DNA of 64,000 nucleotides from Alistipes sp. UBA934 (GTDB taxonomy: Bacteria > Bacteroidota > Bacteroidia > Bacteroidales > Rikenellaceae): assembly GCA_002293535.1 (NCBI GenBank), contig DBDK01000001.1:51306-115305 (forward strand). Reading direction: 5' to 3'. Below the pieces are notes generated by a model. The model was given only the letters and a program-made list of their open reading frames with translations. It did not search any database and was not told the origin of the DNA. Every line of letters starts with the position of its first letter. Position 1 is the first letter of the stretch. Positions 8,348 to 18,092 of the stretch are shown here, in pieces. The position numbers were made by a program, and so were the translations under genes.

Positions 8348-9017
8348 TTATCACCGCCTCCATTAGGTCGTAACCCGCACTGGTCGGATGGATTCCATCT
8401 ATCGCAAGTTCCTTTGACAGACCACCACGTTCGTCAGCCATCGGTGTCCAAAAATCGACGTAAGTACACTCGTTATCTGCCGCCCAACTCCTCAGTAATC
8501 TATTGAGTTCTTGCACTTTATCAGCAACATCAGTGATTTCGGGGCGCCACGGATATTCGGCAGCCGGAAGCACCGAACAAAGTACAACCTCAATACCGTG
8601 TACTTTGGCCAGATCGGCCATCGAAAAGATGTTGCCGGCAATGTTTTCGATCGTCACAAAACCCTGATTATGAGCAATATCATTAGTACCGGCAAGAATA
8701 ACAACCGCGCGGGGTTCCAGTTCCAACACGTCTGCACGAAACCTGGCCAACATCTGAGCCGTCACCTGCCCACCGATTCCTCTGCCAACGAAATTATTGT
8801 CTGTAAAGAAGTTAGGATGCCCGTCGGCCCAACCCTGCGTTATGGAGTTGCCCATAAAAACCACATCCGGCCTTTGCTCCGAACCGGCTTCGATTCGCGA
8901 TTTCAAACTCGCATTCGCTTCGGAATAGCGCCCATAATTAGCCCAGTCGTGGTTTCCTTGCGCCGACGCAATCCCCATCGCAAAAATCGCCGCTATCAAA
9001 AAAATTGCCTTTTTCAT
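8325..9017 (-). CDS. SGNH/GDSL-family secreted hydrolase
   Basis: 230 residues from the ATG at 9015-9017, which overlaps the guaA stop as ATGA; an ATG two codons earlier (9021-9023) is also possible. A signal peptide (MKKAIFLIAAIFAMGIASAQ) is followed by the four SGNH blocks: GNSITQG with the Ser nucleophile, GRGIGG, AGTND, and DGIHP with the Asp and His. Such proteins are periplasmic esterases, often carbohydrate deacetylases or acyl hydrolases. It is the last gene of a pheT-guaA-hydrolase run on the minus strand with very tight spacing. The substrate cannot be told from the sequence. Confidence 0.85.
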   Translation of the reverse strand: MKKAIFLIAAIFAMGIASAQGNHDWANYGRYSEANASLKSRIEAGSEQRPDVVFMGNSITQGWADGHPNFFTDNNFVGRGIGGQVTAQMLARFRADVLELEPRAVVILAGTNDIAHNQGFVTIENIAGNIFSMADLAKVHGIEVVLCSVLPAAEYPWRPEITDVADKVQELNRLLRSWAADNECTYVDFWTPMADERGGLSKELAIDGIHPTSAGYDLMEAVIIRILRSE

Positions 9018-10033
9018 TCCCATTCTATCGTTGCAGGCGGCTTGGCACTAATATCGTAAGTAACTCTGTTTACGCCTTTTACACCATTCATAATGTCGGT
9101 CGAGACACGGGCAAGAAACTCCCACGGCAGGTGAACAACGGTCGCGGTCATAGCATCAACCGAATTCACAACTCTCAAAGCCACAGCGTTTTCGTAAGTA
9201 CGGGCACCATTTTCAACCCCGACGCTTTGGACTGGTAGCAACATCACACCGGCTTGCCAAACCTTGTTATAAAGTCCCTCCGCACGTAGCGCATCGATAA
9301 AAATTTTATCCGCCTCCTGCAGGATCGCGATCCTGCCAGGGGTCACTTCACCCAGCACGCGAATCCCCAACCCTGGACCCGGAAACGGGTGACGGCCAAG
9401 CATTTCGGAACTCATTCCGAGTTCACGACCAACCCTGCGAACCTCATCCTTGAACAACATTCTTAGCGGCTCGACAATGCTCAGATTCATCTTTTCAGGC
9501 AGACCGCCCACGTTGTGATGCGACTTGACAGCCACGCCGGGCTTGTGCGCCGCAAATGACTCGGCGATATCGGGATAGATGGTTCCCTGAGCTAACCACT
9601 TAATACTGTGCAATTTCTGAGCTTCTTCATCGAACACCTCGATGAAGTCGCGACCGATGATCTTGCGCTTCTGTTCGGGATCGGTTACGCCTGCCAGATC
9701 GCCAAGGAATTTATCACCAGCACGAACACCTATCACATTAAGTCCCAGTCCTTTATAGGAACCGATCACCTCTTCGTATTCGTTTTTGCGCATAAGACCC
9801 GTATCCACAAAAATGCAGTGTAGGTTGGCGCCGATCGCGCGATGAAGCAGCACCGCCGACACCGACGAATCCACCCCACCCGACAAGCCCAGCACCACCT
9901 TGTCCTGGCCCAATCCGGTCTTCAGCGCGGCGACTGTCTCCGAAACATAAGTAGCTGGGTTAAAGGAATTTCTCTCCCGTTCTTTTTGCTCCACCAGCGC
10001 GGCGGTGGGTACTCCGAAATATCTGTTATCCAT
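9014..10033 (-). CDS. guaA: GMP synthase, ATP pyrophosphatase subunit only (no glutamine amidotransferase domain)
   Basis: 339 residues. The ATP-PPase P-loop LGLSGGVDSS lies near residue 50, and the C-terminal dimerisation region is complete (HPFPGPGLGIR; final RVTYDISAKPPATIEWE). It amidates XMP to GMP. Single-chain GuaA is about 510 residues with an N-terminal class I amidotransferase; here only about 40 residues precede the ATPase domain and the upstream DNA is pheT, so that domain is not encoded at this locus. Either a separate subunit (as in archaea) exists elsewhere or the enzyme uses free ammonia. It starts 9 bp after pheT and overlaps the GDSL hydrolase by ATGA. Confidence 0.9.
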   Translation of the reverse strand: MDNRYFGVPTAALVEQKERERNSFNPATYVSETVAALKTGLGQDKVVLGLSGGVDSSVSAVLLHRAIGANLHCIFVDTGLMRKNEYEEVIGSYKGLGLNVIGVRAGDKFLGDLAGVTDPEQKRKIIGRDFIEVFDEEAQKLHSIKWLAQGTIYPDIAESFAAHKPGVAVKSHHNVGGLPEKMNLSIVEPLRMLFKDEVRRVGRELGMSSEMLGRHPFPGPGLGIRVLGEVTPGRIAILQEADKIFIDALRAEGLYNKVWQAGVMLLPVQSVGVENGARTYENAVALRVVNSVDAMTATVVHLPWEFLARVSTDIMNGVKGVNRVTYDISAKPPATIEWE

Positions 10034-10042
10034 AGTTTTTAC

Positions 10043-12532
10043 TCAGGCGCGAACTGTCGCGCCGGCCATTTTTTCAAATTGTAAAATCAAGTTATTCATC
10101 ACGCGGTCTATCTCTTTATCGGTGAGTGTCTGCGTTTTATCTTCAAGCGTAAAGCCCAGAGCATAAGATTTTTTGCCTTCCGGCAACTTATCTCCCTCAT
10201 AAACGTCGAACAGTGTCACGCCGGTCAATAGCTTCTTTTCAGTACCCAAGGCAATGTCACGCAACTTACGGAAAGTCACCCCCTTATCCACCAACAATGC
10301 AAGATCACGCCTGACTGCCGGAAATTTGGATAATTCGCTGGATTTTATGTTATTGCGGGCTGCTTGTTTCGCCAGATGCCCGAAGTCGATCTCCGCGAAC
10401 CACACCGGTGCCTTGATCTCCTGCGCAGCGAGAAGCACCGGCGAAACAGATCCCATTTGTAGTAACTCCTTGCCATTCAGTTTGTAAGAAATGCCTTCTG
10501 CGAACAAGTCGCTTTCCAAGGGTTCTCCTCCCTGCATTTTGTAGAGATCGAAGCCGAAACGCTTCATCAATCGTTGCACTATCCCACTGAGAGTAAAGAA
10601 ATTAGATCGTTCTCCACTGGCATTCCACGAGGGTTGCTCATCGAAACCTGTAACAACTATCCCCAGCCTGTAAACCTCTTTATACGGAGCCAGCAGGTCA
10701 TCTCCGCGTTCCTCGACTTTCGTTGCATCATAAAAGTAGCAATTGCCAAACTCATAAAGCTTTAAATCGGTATTACGGCGGTTTGTGTTGAGCTGCACGG
10801 CCTCCAGAGCGTTGAAAAGCAGCGTTTGGCGCATCACATTCAAATCCACGCTCAGGGGATTCAAAATCCTCACGCAATTAGCTGGCGGATAGGATTTTAA
10901 TCCATCATAGTATGAAGCCCGCGTAAGAGAATTGGACATAATTTCGGTGTAGCCGTTGCTGCTCAGAAAATCTGATGCGGTATTTTGCAGTCGGTCTTTG
11001 CTCAAAAAGGGCGCGTGTACCAGCGATGTACGCATACGCGCGGGCACCTCGACATTATTATAACCATAAATCCTTAACACCTCTTCCACAAGATCGGCTT
11101 CCCTCTGAACATCAACACGATAGGCAGGCACAGCTACGTGCAAAATATCACTCTCGACAACATCCGAATTCTCCACCGCAACATCCAGAGCAGCCAGTAT
11201 CTGAACATAAGTTTCACGCGATAACGCCTTGCCGATAAGCGTATTAGCCATCGAAACCGAGAATTCAAAGCGCCAAGGCATCATTGGCGCAGGATAAATA
11301 TCGGAGACCTCCGACGAAATCACCCCGCCCGCCAACTCCTTATATAAAAGAGCGGCACGCTTGAGTGCAAAAATCGTAATATCGGGATCGATTCCGCGCT
11401 CGAAAAGGAACGATGCATCACTGTTAATTGCGTGACGTTTAGCGGTTTTGCGAATCCACACAGGGTTGAAATAGGCGCTTTCGAGGAAGATCTTCGTCGT
11501 ACTGTCACTCACCCCGCTATCGGCGCCACCCATCACTCCTGCGATACACATCGGCGTCCCTGCGCCATCGCTAATTGTCAAATCTTCAGGCGAAAGTTTG
11601 CGTTCCACTCCGTCCAGAGTCCGTAAAACAGTTCCCTCAGGGCAGGTGCGTACAACGACCCGTCCACCGGCGATCTTGTCCGCATCGAAAGCGTGAAGCG
11701 GCTGTCCCAGTTCGTGGAGCACGAAATTGGTTATATCCACCAAGTTATTATGCGGATTCAGACCGATTGCACGCAGATAATTTTGCATCCATTCGGGCGA
11801 CGGACCCACCTTGAGACCCGAAATCGTCACTCCTGCATATCGCGGCGCACCCTCGATCGCAACAACCTCGACAGGAATCGTAAGCGACTGGTTATCAACT
11901 TTGAACTCCTCTACCGACGGCAACTTCAACTCGGCCTCACGTCCGTGCGCTTTCAGGTATGCTGCCAAATCACGCGCCACGCCCCAGTGTGACCCCCCGT
12001 CGATACGATTAGGAGTGAGCCCAATCTCTATCTGCCAATCTTCCTGAATACCAAGCTGTTGCAGTGCCGGCGTCCCTGGAACGGCATCGGCAGCAAGAAC
12101 CATAATCCCCTCGTGATCGTCCCCCAATCCCAATTCGTCTTCGGCACAAATCATCCCGCAGGAGTCCACACCGCGAATCCGGCTTTTCTTGATCTTGAAG
12201 CTCTCGTCCGCTCCCTTGGGTTGCAAAACCGTACCCACGGTCGCAACCAGAACCTTTTGCCCGGCAGCCACATTGTGCGCTCCACAAACAATCTGCAAGG
12301 GTTCTCCGCCCTCCCCCACATCCACCGTTGTGACGTGCAGGTGGTCGCTGTCAGGATGGTCACCACAAGTCAGCACGTGGCCAACGACAACTCCTGACAT
12401 TCCTCCAGGCACGCCTTCGATCTTGGAAAGTCCATCGACTTCGAGACCCGTAGAGGTCAGAATCTCAGCCATTTGTGGCGCCGACAAATCGCTTTTCAGA
12501 TAGTCCCTCAACCAGTTGTATGATATTTTCAT
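10043..12532 (-). CDS. pheT: Phenylalanyl-tRNA synthetase beta subunit
   Basis: 829 residues starting MKISYNWLRDYLKSDLS at the ATG 12530-12532; the frame stays open 114 bp further upstream but that part has no family resemblance. Domains in order: OB-fold tRNA-binding domain (about 40-150), B3/B4 editing region, B5 DNA-binding-like fold, core beta domain, and the C-terminal ferredoxin-fold anticodon-binding domain (FPAVRRDLALLVD onward). With PheS, encoded elsewhere, it forms the alpha2beta2 enzyme that charges tRNA-Phe. First gene of a minus-strand run with guaA. The length and domain set are normal. Confidence 0.95.
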   Translation of the reverse strand: MKISYNWLRDYLKSDLSAPQMAEILTSTGLEVDGLSKIEGVPGGMSGVVVGHVLTCGDHPDSDHLHVTTVDVGEGGEPLQIVCGAHNVAAGQKVLVATVGTVLQPKGADESFKIKKSRIRGVDSCGMICAEDELGLGDDHEGIMVLAADAVPGTPALQQLGIQEDWQIEIGLTPNRIDGGSHWGVARDLAAYLKAHGREAELKLPSVEEFKVDNQSLTIPVEVVAIEGAPRYAGVTISGLKVGPSPEWMQNYLRAIGLNPHNNLVDITNFVLHELGQPLHAFDADKIAGGRVVVRTCPEGTVLRTLDGVERKLSPEDLTISDGAGTPMCIAGVMGGADSGVSDSTTKIFLESAYFNPVWIRKTAKRHAINSDASFLFERGIDPDITIFALKRAALLYKELAGGVISSEVSDIYPAPMMPWRFEFSVSMANTLIGKALSRETYVQILAALDVAVENSDVVESDILHVAVPAYRVDVQREADLVEEVLRIYGYNNVEVPARMRTSLVHAPFLSKDRLQNTASDFLSSNGYTEIMSNSLTRASYYDGLKSYPPANCVRILNPLSVDLNVMRQTLLFNALEAVQLNTNRRNTDLKLYEFGNCYFYDATKVEERGDDLLAPYKEVYRLGIVVTGFDEQPSWNASGERSNFFTLSGIVQRLMKRFGFDLYKMQGGEPLESDLFAEGISYKLNGKELLQMGSVSPVLLAAQEIKAPVWFAEIDFGHLAKQAARNNIKSSELSKFPAVRRDLALLVDKGVTFRKLRDIALGTEKKLLTGVTLFDVYEGDKLPEGKKSYALGFTLEDKTQTLTDKEIDRVMNNLILQFEKMAGATVRA

Positions 12533-12597
12533 AACTTTTTCTTGATTTCGACGCGTAAAATTAACGAAAAATTCTTTTCGGCGCAGGATTTGCACTA

Positions 12598-12605
12598 TAT
12601 CTTTG
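12598..12605 (+). promoter_or_regulatory. -7 box of the superoxide dismutase gene
   Basis: TATCTTTG fits TAnnTTTG and ends 20 bp before the ATG at 12626; it supports that start over the longer frame from 12542. Confidence 0.65.
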
Positions 12606-12625
12606 CAAACAAATTCTCGACAACT

Positions 12626-13225
12626 ATGAAAAACATCAGTAAACAAAGAGCGCCGTTCGTGATGCCGGAGCTACCCTATGCCCACGACGCACTGGCACCT
12701 CACATTAGTGCCGAAACCATTGATTATCACTATGGTAAACATCTTCAAGGTTACATCAATAACCTCAATACGCTCGTTCAGGGTTCCGGTTTTGAGAATG
12801 CCGACCTGAAGGAAATTCTCAAGAGTTCGTCCGGTGCTCTGTTCAACAACGCCGCTCAGGTATGGAACCATACTCTCTATTTTTCACAACTCTCGCCCAC
12901 TCCGCAGAGTCGTCCTCAGAGCATTTTGGGTGCAGCTATCGGTCGCGATTTCGGTTCGTATGAGGCTTTTGTCGAGCAGTTTACCAAGTCGGCTCTTTCG
13001 CTTTTCGGTTCGGGCTGGACGTGGCTTGTTGCCGACAAGTCCGGTCGTCTTTCGATCGAGAACACCTCCAACGCGGCGATTCCCGTCACGGATGGTAAGA
13101 ACCCCCTGATGGTTATCGACGTATGGGAGCACGCCTACTACATCGACCATCGCAATCTGCGCGCTGAGTCGGTCAAGGCTTTCTGGAATATTCTCGACTG
13201 GAGGGTTGCTCAACAGAGATATTAG
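12626..13225 (+). CDS. sodB: Superoxide dismutase, Fe/Mn family
   Basis: 199 residues from the ATG at 12626. Metal ligands are visible in the usual order: His in YHYGKH, His in WNHTLYF, and Asp plus His in DVWEHAYY. It dismutates superoxide to O2 and H2O2 in the cytoplasm, a common defence in aero-intolerant Bacteroidales. Metal choice (Fe, Mn or cambialistic) cannot be decided by eye. It has its own promoter and is followed after 15 bp by a transporter with its own weak -7 box. Confidence 0.93.
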   Translation: MKNISKQRAPFVMPELPYAHDALAPHISAETIDYHYGKHLQGYINNLNTLVQGSGFENADLKEILKSSSGALFNNAAQVWNHTLYFSQLSPTPQSRPQSILGAAIGRDFGSYEAFVEQFTKSALSLFGSGWTWLVADKSGRLSIENTSNAAIPVTDGKNPLMVIDVWEHAYYIDHRNLRAESVKAFWNILDWRVAQQRY

Positions 13226-13228
13226 TTG

Positions 13229-13236
13229 TACCTTCG
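13229..13236 (+). promoter_or_regulatory. Possible -7 box of the AspT/YidE-type transporter
   Basis: TACCTTCG is one base from TAnnTTTG and ends 4 bp before the ATG at 13241. It would give a near-leaderless transcript inside the sodB-transporter gap. Confidence 0.4.
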
Positions 13237-13240
13237 CGGG

Positions 13241-14911
13241 ATGAATTGGCTGGGAGAACTTTTTGTCGGCGGAGGCATCGCGCACTCCATTCTTGTGATA
13301 GCGCTGGTGGTCGCTGTCGGCACTGCATTGGGTAAGGTTAAAGTCGCAGGTATCTCACTGGGTGTCACGTGGATACTGTTTGCCGGCATCGCCGCATCAC
13401 ATTTTGGAATGATCCTCCAGGCAGATGTTCTTCATTTCGTTAAGGAATTCGGCCTTATTTTGTTCATCTTCGCATTGGGGCTTCAGGTTGGGCCTGGTTT
13501 CTTCGCTTCGTTCAAAAAAGGAGGGCTTAGTCTCATTGGTTATGCTATTGGTATTGTGGCACTTGGCGTTGCTGCGACAGCTGTTATCGCCGTTGTGACC
13601 CACACCCCGATCTCCACGATGACAGGTGTTATGTCGGGTGCGGTAACAAACACTCCCGGACTCGGAGCTGCCCAAACCGCTTTCGGCGATATGCATCACG
13701 GAACTATGGATCCCTCCATCGCGAACGGTTACGCCGTTGCCTATCCAATTGGTGCTGTGGGAGTTATCCTGTGTTTTTTGTTGTTTAAGGCTATTTTCAG
13801 GGTGCGATTGGACGGCGAGACTCAGGCCCTGGTAGCCGAATCTGCCGACGGACACCACACCGAAAGACTTTCTATCCAGCTGACTAACACCAACTTAATG
13901 GGTCGTACGGTTATGGAGGCCAAGTCGTTTATCAACCGCAGGTTCATCATTTCGCGCGTGCGCCACTCTTCGGGCGAGATTGAGATCGCCTCTTCTGCCA
14001 CCATTCTCGGCGAGGGCGATAAATTGCTGATCATCTGCGATGAAGCCGATCGCGATGCCATAATGACCTTCTTCGGCACTCCGACGACCGACCTTAAACC
14101 CGGCGACTGGGTAAAACTCGACACTCACTTTATTTCCAAGCCCGTCATAGTCACAAAGTCCAATCTCAACGGCAAACGCCTTGGTTCTCTGCGACTTCGC
14201 AATACCTACGGTGTGAACATCACTCGCGTTGCGCGTGCCGGTATCGAGCTTGTGGCCTCACCGGAATTGGAGCTGCAAGTGGGTGATAAACTGACAGTCG
14301 TGGGCACCGAAGAGGCCATCGCTTCGGCTGCGGAGTTCCTTGGCAACTCTGTTAAACGCCTCAATCATCCAAACCTCATCGCCATTTTCGTAGGCATCAC
14401 CCTTGGCGTTTTGATCGGCTCTATTCCATTTTTCGTTCCAGGAATGCCCGAACCGTTGAAGCTCGGTTTGGCCGGTGGGCCGCTCATCGTCGCAATCCTC
14501 ATCGGTCGCTTCGGACCACACTACAAAATGGTGACTTACACCACAATGAGTGCCAATTTAATGCTACGCGAGGTCGGTATTTCGCTGTTCCTTGCTTGCG
14601 TCGGATTGGGTGCGGGTGAGACGTTCGTTGCCAGCATTGTCAGTGGAGGTTACTGGTGGATTTTATACGGCGCCATCATCACGATCGTCCCGATACTGAT
14701 CGTTGCACTTCCCGTGCGCGCGTTCCGTAAGATGAACTATTTCAGACTGATAGGTCTCGTCGCCGGCGCTCAGACCAACCCTATGGCACTCGCTTATGCC
14801 AACTCTCTCGGCGGTAATGACCAGGCTTCCGTGGCCTATTCGACGGTCTATCCGTTCACAATGTTCTTGCGCATTCTCGCCGCGCAAGTACTGGTGATGC
14901 TGGCATTCTAA
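13241..14911 (+). CDS. Putative transporter of the aspartate:alanine exchanger (YidE/YbjL) family
   Basis: 556 residues from the ATG at 13241 (a TTG five codons earlier is less likely because it would overlap the -7 box). About five membrane segments, two central TrkA-C-type regulatory domains (about residues 200-375), then about five or six more membrane segments: the layout of AspT/YidE/YbjL proteins. Some members exchange aspartate for alanine; many have unknown substrates. The small TrkA-C domains often bind nucleotides or other ligands. It converges on the AddA-like gene with a 4-bp overlap of stop codons. Confidence 0.8.
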   Translation: MNWLGELFVGGGIAHSILVIALVVAVGTALGKVKVAGISLGVTWILFAGIAASHFGMILQADVLHFVKEFGLILFIFALGLQVGPGFFASFKKGGLSLIGYAIGIVALGVAATAVIAVVTHTPISTMTGVMSGAVTNTPGLGAAQTAFGDMHHGTMDPSIANGYAVAYPIGAVGVILCFLLFKAIFRVRLDGETQALVAESADGHHTERLSIQLTNTNLMGRTVMEAKSFINRRFIISRVRHSSGEIEIASSATILGEGDKLLIICDEADRDAIMTFFGTPTTDLKPGDWVKLDTHFISKPVIVTKSNLNGKRLGSLRLRNTYGVNITRVARAGIELVASPELELQVGDKLTVVGTEEAIASAAEFLGNSVKRLNHPNLIAIFVGITLGVLIGSIPFFVPGMPEPLKLGLAGGPLIVAILIGRFGPHYKMVTYTTMSANLMLREVGISLFLACVGLGAGETFVASIVSGGYWWILYGAIITIVPILIVALPVRAFRKMNYFRLIGLVAGAQTNPMALAYANSLGGNDQASVAYSTVYPFTMFLRILAAQVLVMLAF

Positions 14912-17682
14912 ACTTTTTCGATTTTGTCAAGGGCGACATACCAGATATGCCCTTCCGGCTCGTAACCCATTTCGCTTAGCAGCGTCATATAGGTTCGCAT
15001 CTGAGAAACGTATTCCGCCCGCTTTACGGCGCCGAATTTGTAATCCACAACCACCGCTCGCTTACCCTTGATCATCACTCTGTCAGGGCGTTTTGTCGAT
15101 GCAGTTCCTGGTAAAATGATTCCTGCTTCGCTGTGAATTTCGTCCCAATCCGTATCGAACCACTCACGGACGAGAGAGTTATTCGGCATCCTCTCCAGTG
15201 CCTTTTGGATGTCGTCCGCGCTCGTAGCTCTTTCAAAAGCCTTATGCATCTCCACACCGTGATCGCGCTCGCCCGAAGCTATTTTGAGCTTCACCTTCGC
15301 ATCCGGCCGCGCTGTATGGTAAGTCGTTAAAGCCGTGCTCCCGGAATCTTCGCGCGTAACAGGATGAGTCGGTTGCCCGAATTCCAGTACCTCGCCACTC
15401 ATCGCTCCTTTGCCCGTCTTCACTCCCAAAACACTGCATAGCATATTCCCAACCGTATCCTTTCCCAGTCTGGTATTCAGCGACGACATCAGATGTAGCT
15501 CGTCTTCAGCGCGCGTGACGGCAACGTAGAACAGATTCAAAGCGTCGATGTGAGCTAACACCTGCTCACGATAGTAGTCCGGGGCAAAGTGCGATTCAGC
15601 CATCAACTTCTTGTAATTCAGCGGCATAGCGCCAAGCTCGTCAAGTTCATCCTCTCCCTTCGCCTCTGCCCACACCACCATCTGCCGACCACGCGTATCC
15701 GGCCCCATCTTCCACGACAGGAAGGGGACTATAACTGCCTTGTACTGAAGCCCTTTCGACTTATGTATCGTGCTTATCGTAATGGCATTACTTCGACCTT
15801 GCATCGTTATGGAAGCCGCCGCACCACGCTCGTTCCACCACTTCAAAAACAGCGGAACGTCGGCCACGTGTCGCGCCGAAAAGGTTGTTATTTGTTGATG
15901 AAGTGCTTGAATATAAGCTATTTCAGTCGAACGACCCGAAAGCCCGAATCGTAATACGATCTCCTCGAAAGCATCTTCAGTAGAGAGCCCTACAAGGCGT
16001 TTAAAAAACCCTACATCATCCGATGACAACTGCTCTCCAAAATCGCGCCCCAGCCACTGATTGAAAATAGCCCGCTGAATAGAGTCGTCAGGCGTCACAG
16101 CCAGCGACAGACAGGCTATTATAAATCGCGAAACAGCCGACGCACCCACCGTCAGAGCTTCGCTGGTCAGCACATCGTAAGTATATGGTGACGAGGGATT
16201 TGCGTGCTTATACGCGAGCAGCATTCGAGCCACTTGAGCCCCCTGCGTATTGGAGCGCACGAGCACTGCTATATCGCCCGCTGCAAATCCACGCGACTGC
16301 AATTCCTCGATCCGCTCGATCACCGGCGGCGTGTATTTCCCCTCCTCGTCTTTGCCGTAAAGCGTAAACGTGACATAGCCTCCCTGAGCCTCCGGACGTG
16401 GCTTTTGCGTATGCCCCACGTAAGCTTCGGCTAACAAATCTGTCATCTCAGAGGCTAACTCACTGTCGATCGTTCTGTCTACCAACGCCTTGGATATCAT
16501 CGAGTTAAGCTCAGTATTTCCTGCCTGAGCAAGCAACCCCACGGCTCTGTTATTGAACTCAACCACACGCGGCAGGCTCCTGTAATTCGTATCCAATGAT
16601 TCTGCTTCGATCCGATCTTCGCCAAATTGCTCACGCACCTTTCGCGAAAGAATCTGCCAATCGCCTCCACGCCAACGATATATGGCCTGCTTGATGTCAC
16701 CGATCAGCATCACCGGTTCCCCCTCTTCACTCGCGACGGCATTGTGCAAAAGCGGCACGAAATTGTCCCATTGCGCGCCCGAAGTATCCTGAAATTCATC
16801 TATATAGAATCGCGAGAAGTAACTGCCGGCTTTCTCGAAAATGAACGGCGCATCGTTACCCTCCACCAACCGCGCAATCACACGGTTGGTCTCGGCAATG
16901 GGCACTATGTTCTCCTCACGACAAATAACCTCTATTCTCTGCTGTAAGTCGCTTAAAAGCATAAAGTTGCGATAATTCTCTCGCAACAACTGTACACTTG
17001 CCCTCAGACGCGGATCGTCCGAAGATTCCCCGCGGGCAGACAGTGCCTCGATCAGCGAGGTGGTTTGCTCTCGGCCGGAGGCTTCGGTGTTTCCACGAGC
17101 GCGAGCATAATTTTCGCCGAACAGCTCCTTTCCCAACACAATTAGTGGCTCGCGAATATCCCAGCGTTTCCCTTCATCGAGATTTTGGCGCGCAAGAGCA
17201 AACAGTCGGCGTTGCAGGTCGGCATCCCCTGTACTGTCGGCAATGAGAACGTCTGCGGCCATCTCTAACAGCGAGTCGGTCTCCAGTTCGAGGTTGAAAT
17301 TCAGCTCCACGCCCAACTCACGAATGAATCCGCGAATGAGTCGTTGGAAAAAACGGTCGATCGTAAAAACTGCAAAACGGCTATAGTCGTGCAGTATAAG
17401 CCTTTGAACTTCAGCCGCGCGCGTACGAATTTTCGCCTCATCGAAACCCGGAAGTTCTGCCATTAGCCGTTCCAAATAAGGGCTCTTCTCCCCCACCGCG
17501 AGTTCGTGTAGCCGTTCCAAAATGCGAGAGCGCATCTCCTCTGTAGCCTTGTTCGTGAAGGTCACAGCCAGAATATGTCGATACAAGACAGGGTCGGCAA
17601 TGACGCTACGAACGTACTCATACGCAAGCCTATACGTCTTCCCCGACCCTGCCGAAGCACCGATAATTTTCACACTGCCCAT
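14908..17682 (-). CDS. AddA-like UvrD-family helicase with C-terminal PD-(D/E)XK nuclease
   Basis: 924 residues. Superfamily 1 helicase motifs: Walker A GASAGSGKT (residues 8-16), VTFTNKATEEM, FYIDEFQDTS (motif II), GDIKQAIYRWRGGDW (motif III), a KSKGLQYKAVIVP segment and VTRAEDELHLM (motif VI). The C-terminus has RPDRVMI and VVVDYKFG, the core of a PD-(D/E)XK nuclease. This is the build of AddA/RecB, which unwinds and trims double-strand ends for RecA loading. It is shorter than many AddA proteins (over 1,000 residues) and no AddB is nearby. Its promoter box TACCTTTG ends 7 bp before the ATG. Confidence 0.82.
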   Translation of the reverse strand: MGSVKIIGASAGSGKTYRLAYEYVRSVIADPVLYRHILAVTFTNKATEEMRSRILERLHELAVGEKSPYLERLMAELPGFDEAKIRTRAAEVQRLILHDYSRFAVFTIDRFFQRLIRGFIRELGVELNFNLELETDSLLEMAADVLIADSTGDADLQRRLFALARQNLDEGKRWDIREPLIVLGKELFGENYARARGNTEASGREQTTSLIEALSARGESSDDPRLRASVQLLRENYRNFMLLSDLQQRIEVICREENIVPIAETNRVIARLVEGNDAPFIFEKAGSYFSRFYIDEFQDTSGAQWDNFVPLLHNAVASEEGEPVMLIGDIKQAIYRWRGGDWQILSRKVREQFGEDRIEAESLDTNYRSLPRVVEFNNRAVGLLAQAGNTELNSMISKALVDRTIDSELASEMTDLLAEAYVGHTQKPRPEAQGGYVTFTLYGKDEEGKYTPPVIERIEELQSRGFAAGDIAVLVRSNTQGAQVARMLLAYKHANPSSPYTYDVLTSEALTVGASAVSRFIIACLSLAVTPDDSIQRAIFNQWLGRDFGEQLSSDDVGFFKRLVGLSTEDAFEEIVLRFGLSGRSTEIAYIQALHQQITTFSARHVADVPLFLKWWNERGAAASITMQGRSNAITISTIHKSKGLQYKAVIVPFLSWKMGPDTRGRQMVVWAEAKGEDELDELGAMPLNYKKLMAESHFAPDYYREQVLAHIDALNLFYVAVTRAEDELHLMSSLNTRLGKDTVGNMLCSVLGVKTGKGAMSGEVLEFGQPTHPVTREDSGSTALTTYHTARPDAKVKLKIASGERDHGVEMHKAFERATSADDIQKALERMPNNSLVREWFDTDWDEIHSEAGIILPGTASTKRPDRVMIKGKRAVVVDYKFGAVKRAEYVSQMRTYMTLLSEMGYEPEGHIWYVALDKIEKV

Positions 17683-17689
17683 CTAAGGG

Positions 17690-17697
17690 CAAAGGTA
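17690..17697 (-). promoter_or_regulatory. -7 box of the AddA-like gene
   Basis: Read on the minus strand this is TACCTTTG, 7 bp before the ATG at 17680-17682. It overlaps the junction with the upstream DUF937-like gene, which ends at 17699. Confidence 0.6.
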
Positions 17698-17698
17698 A

Positions 17699-18088
17699 TC
17701 ATTTCTTTCCGAAAAGTCCGCCCAATGCACCAGCCACACTCTGCGGGTTAAATGCCGGTTTAGCAGGATCGTTCACGTGCTTGCCCAGTAGTGACATAAC
17801 TGCTGGAATCACCGTACCTGCAATCGTCTGAGCCACAGTGGGACTCAATCCGACTTTGGATGTAAGTGCCGAAACAACGCTCGACGAAAGGCCACTGGTC
17901 GCGCTTGCAGACCCACCGCCCAACAACGATCCAAGGGCCGCAGGCGTTGCAAATTTGCCCAAGCCGCTCATTAGAGACGATGCAGTGGTCTCAACCACAG
18001 CGCTTTGTTTTTCTGCAGGAATACCGTTGATCCCGCCGATTGATTTTGCCACCTGATCTTTGACCAGGCCTAACATTTGTTCAAACAT
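17699..18088 (-). CDS. DUF937-like small protein, function unknown
   Basis: 129 residues, without a signal peptide. Gly/Ser/Ala-rich, with segments such as LGSLLGGGSASA and GALGGLFGKK and a region VGLSPTVAQTIAGTVIPAVMSLLGK that resembles the DUF937/YidB family. Members have no established biochemical role. It lies 4 bp after the MsbA-like gene and just before the AddA-like gene, all on the minus strand, so it is probably co-transcribed with the exporter. The family assignment is tentative. Confidence 0.55.
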   Translation of the reverse strand: MFEQMLGLVKDQVAKSIGGINGIPAEKQSAVVETTASSLMSGLGKFATPAALGSLLGGGSASATSGLSSSVVSALTSKVGLSPTVAQTIAGTVIPAVMSLLGKHVNDPAKPAFNPQSVAGALGGLFGKK

Positions 18089-18092
18089 AGCT

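Noticed and set aside
12533..12646. 38-codon extension of pheT upstream of MKISYNWL
   Set aside because: Overlaps the sodB promoter and the start of sodB on the other strand; PheT proteins start at MKISYNWL.
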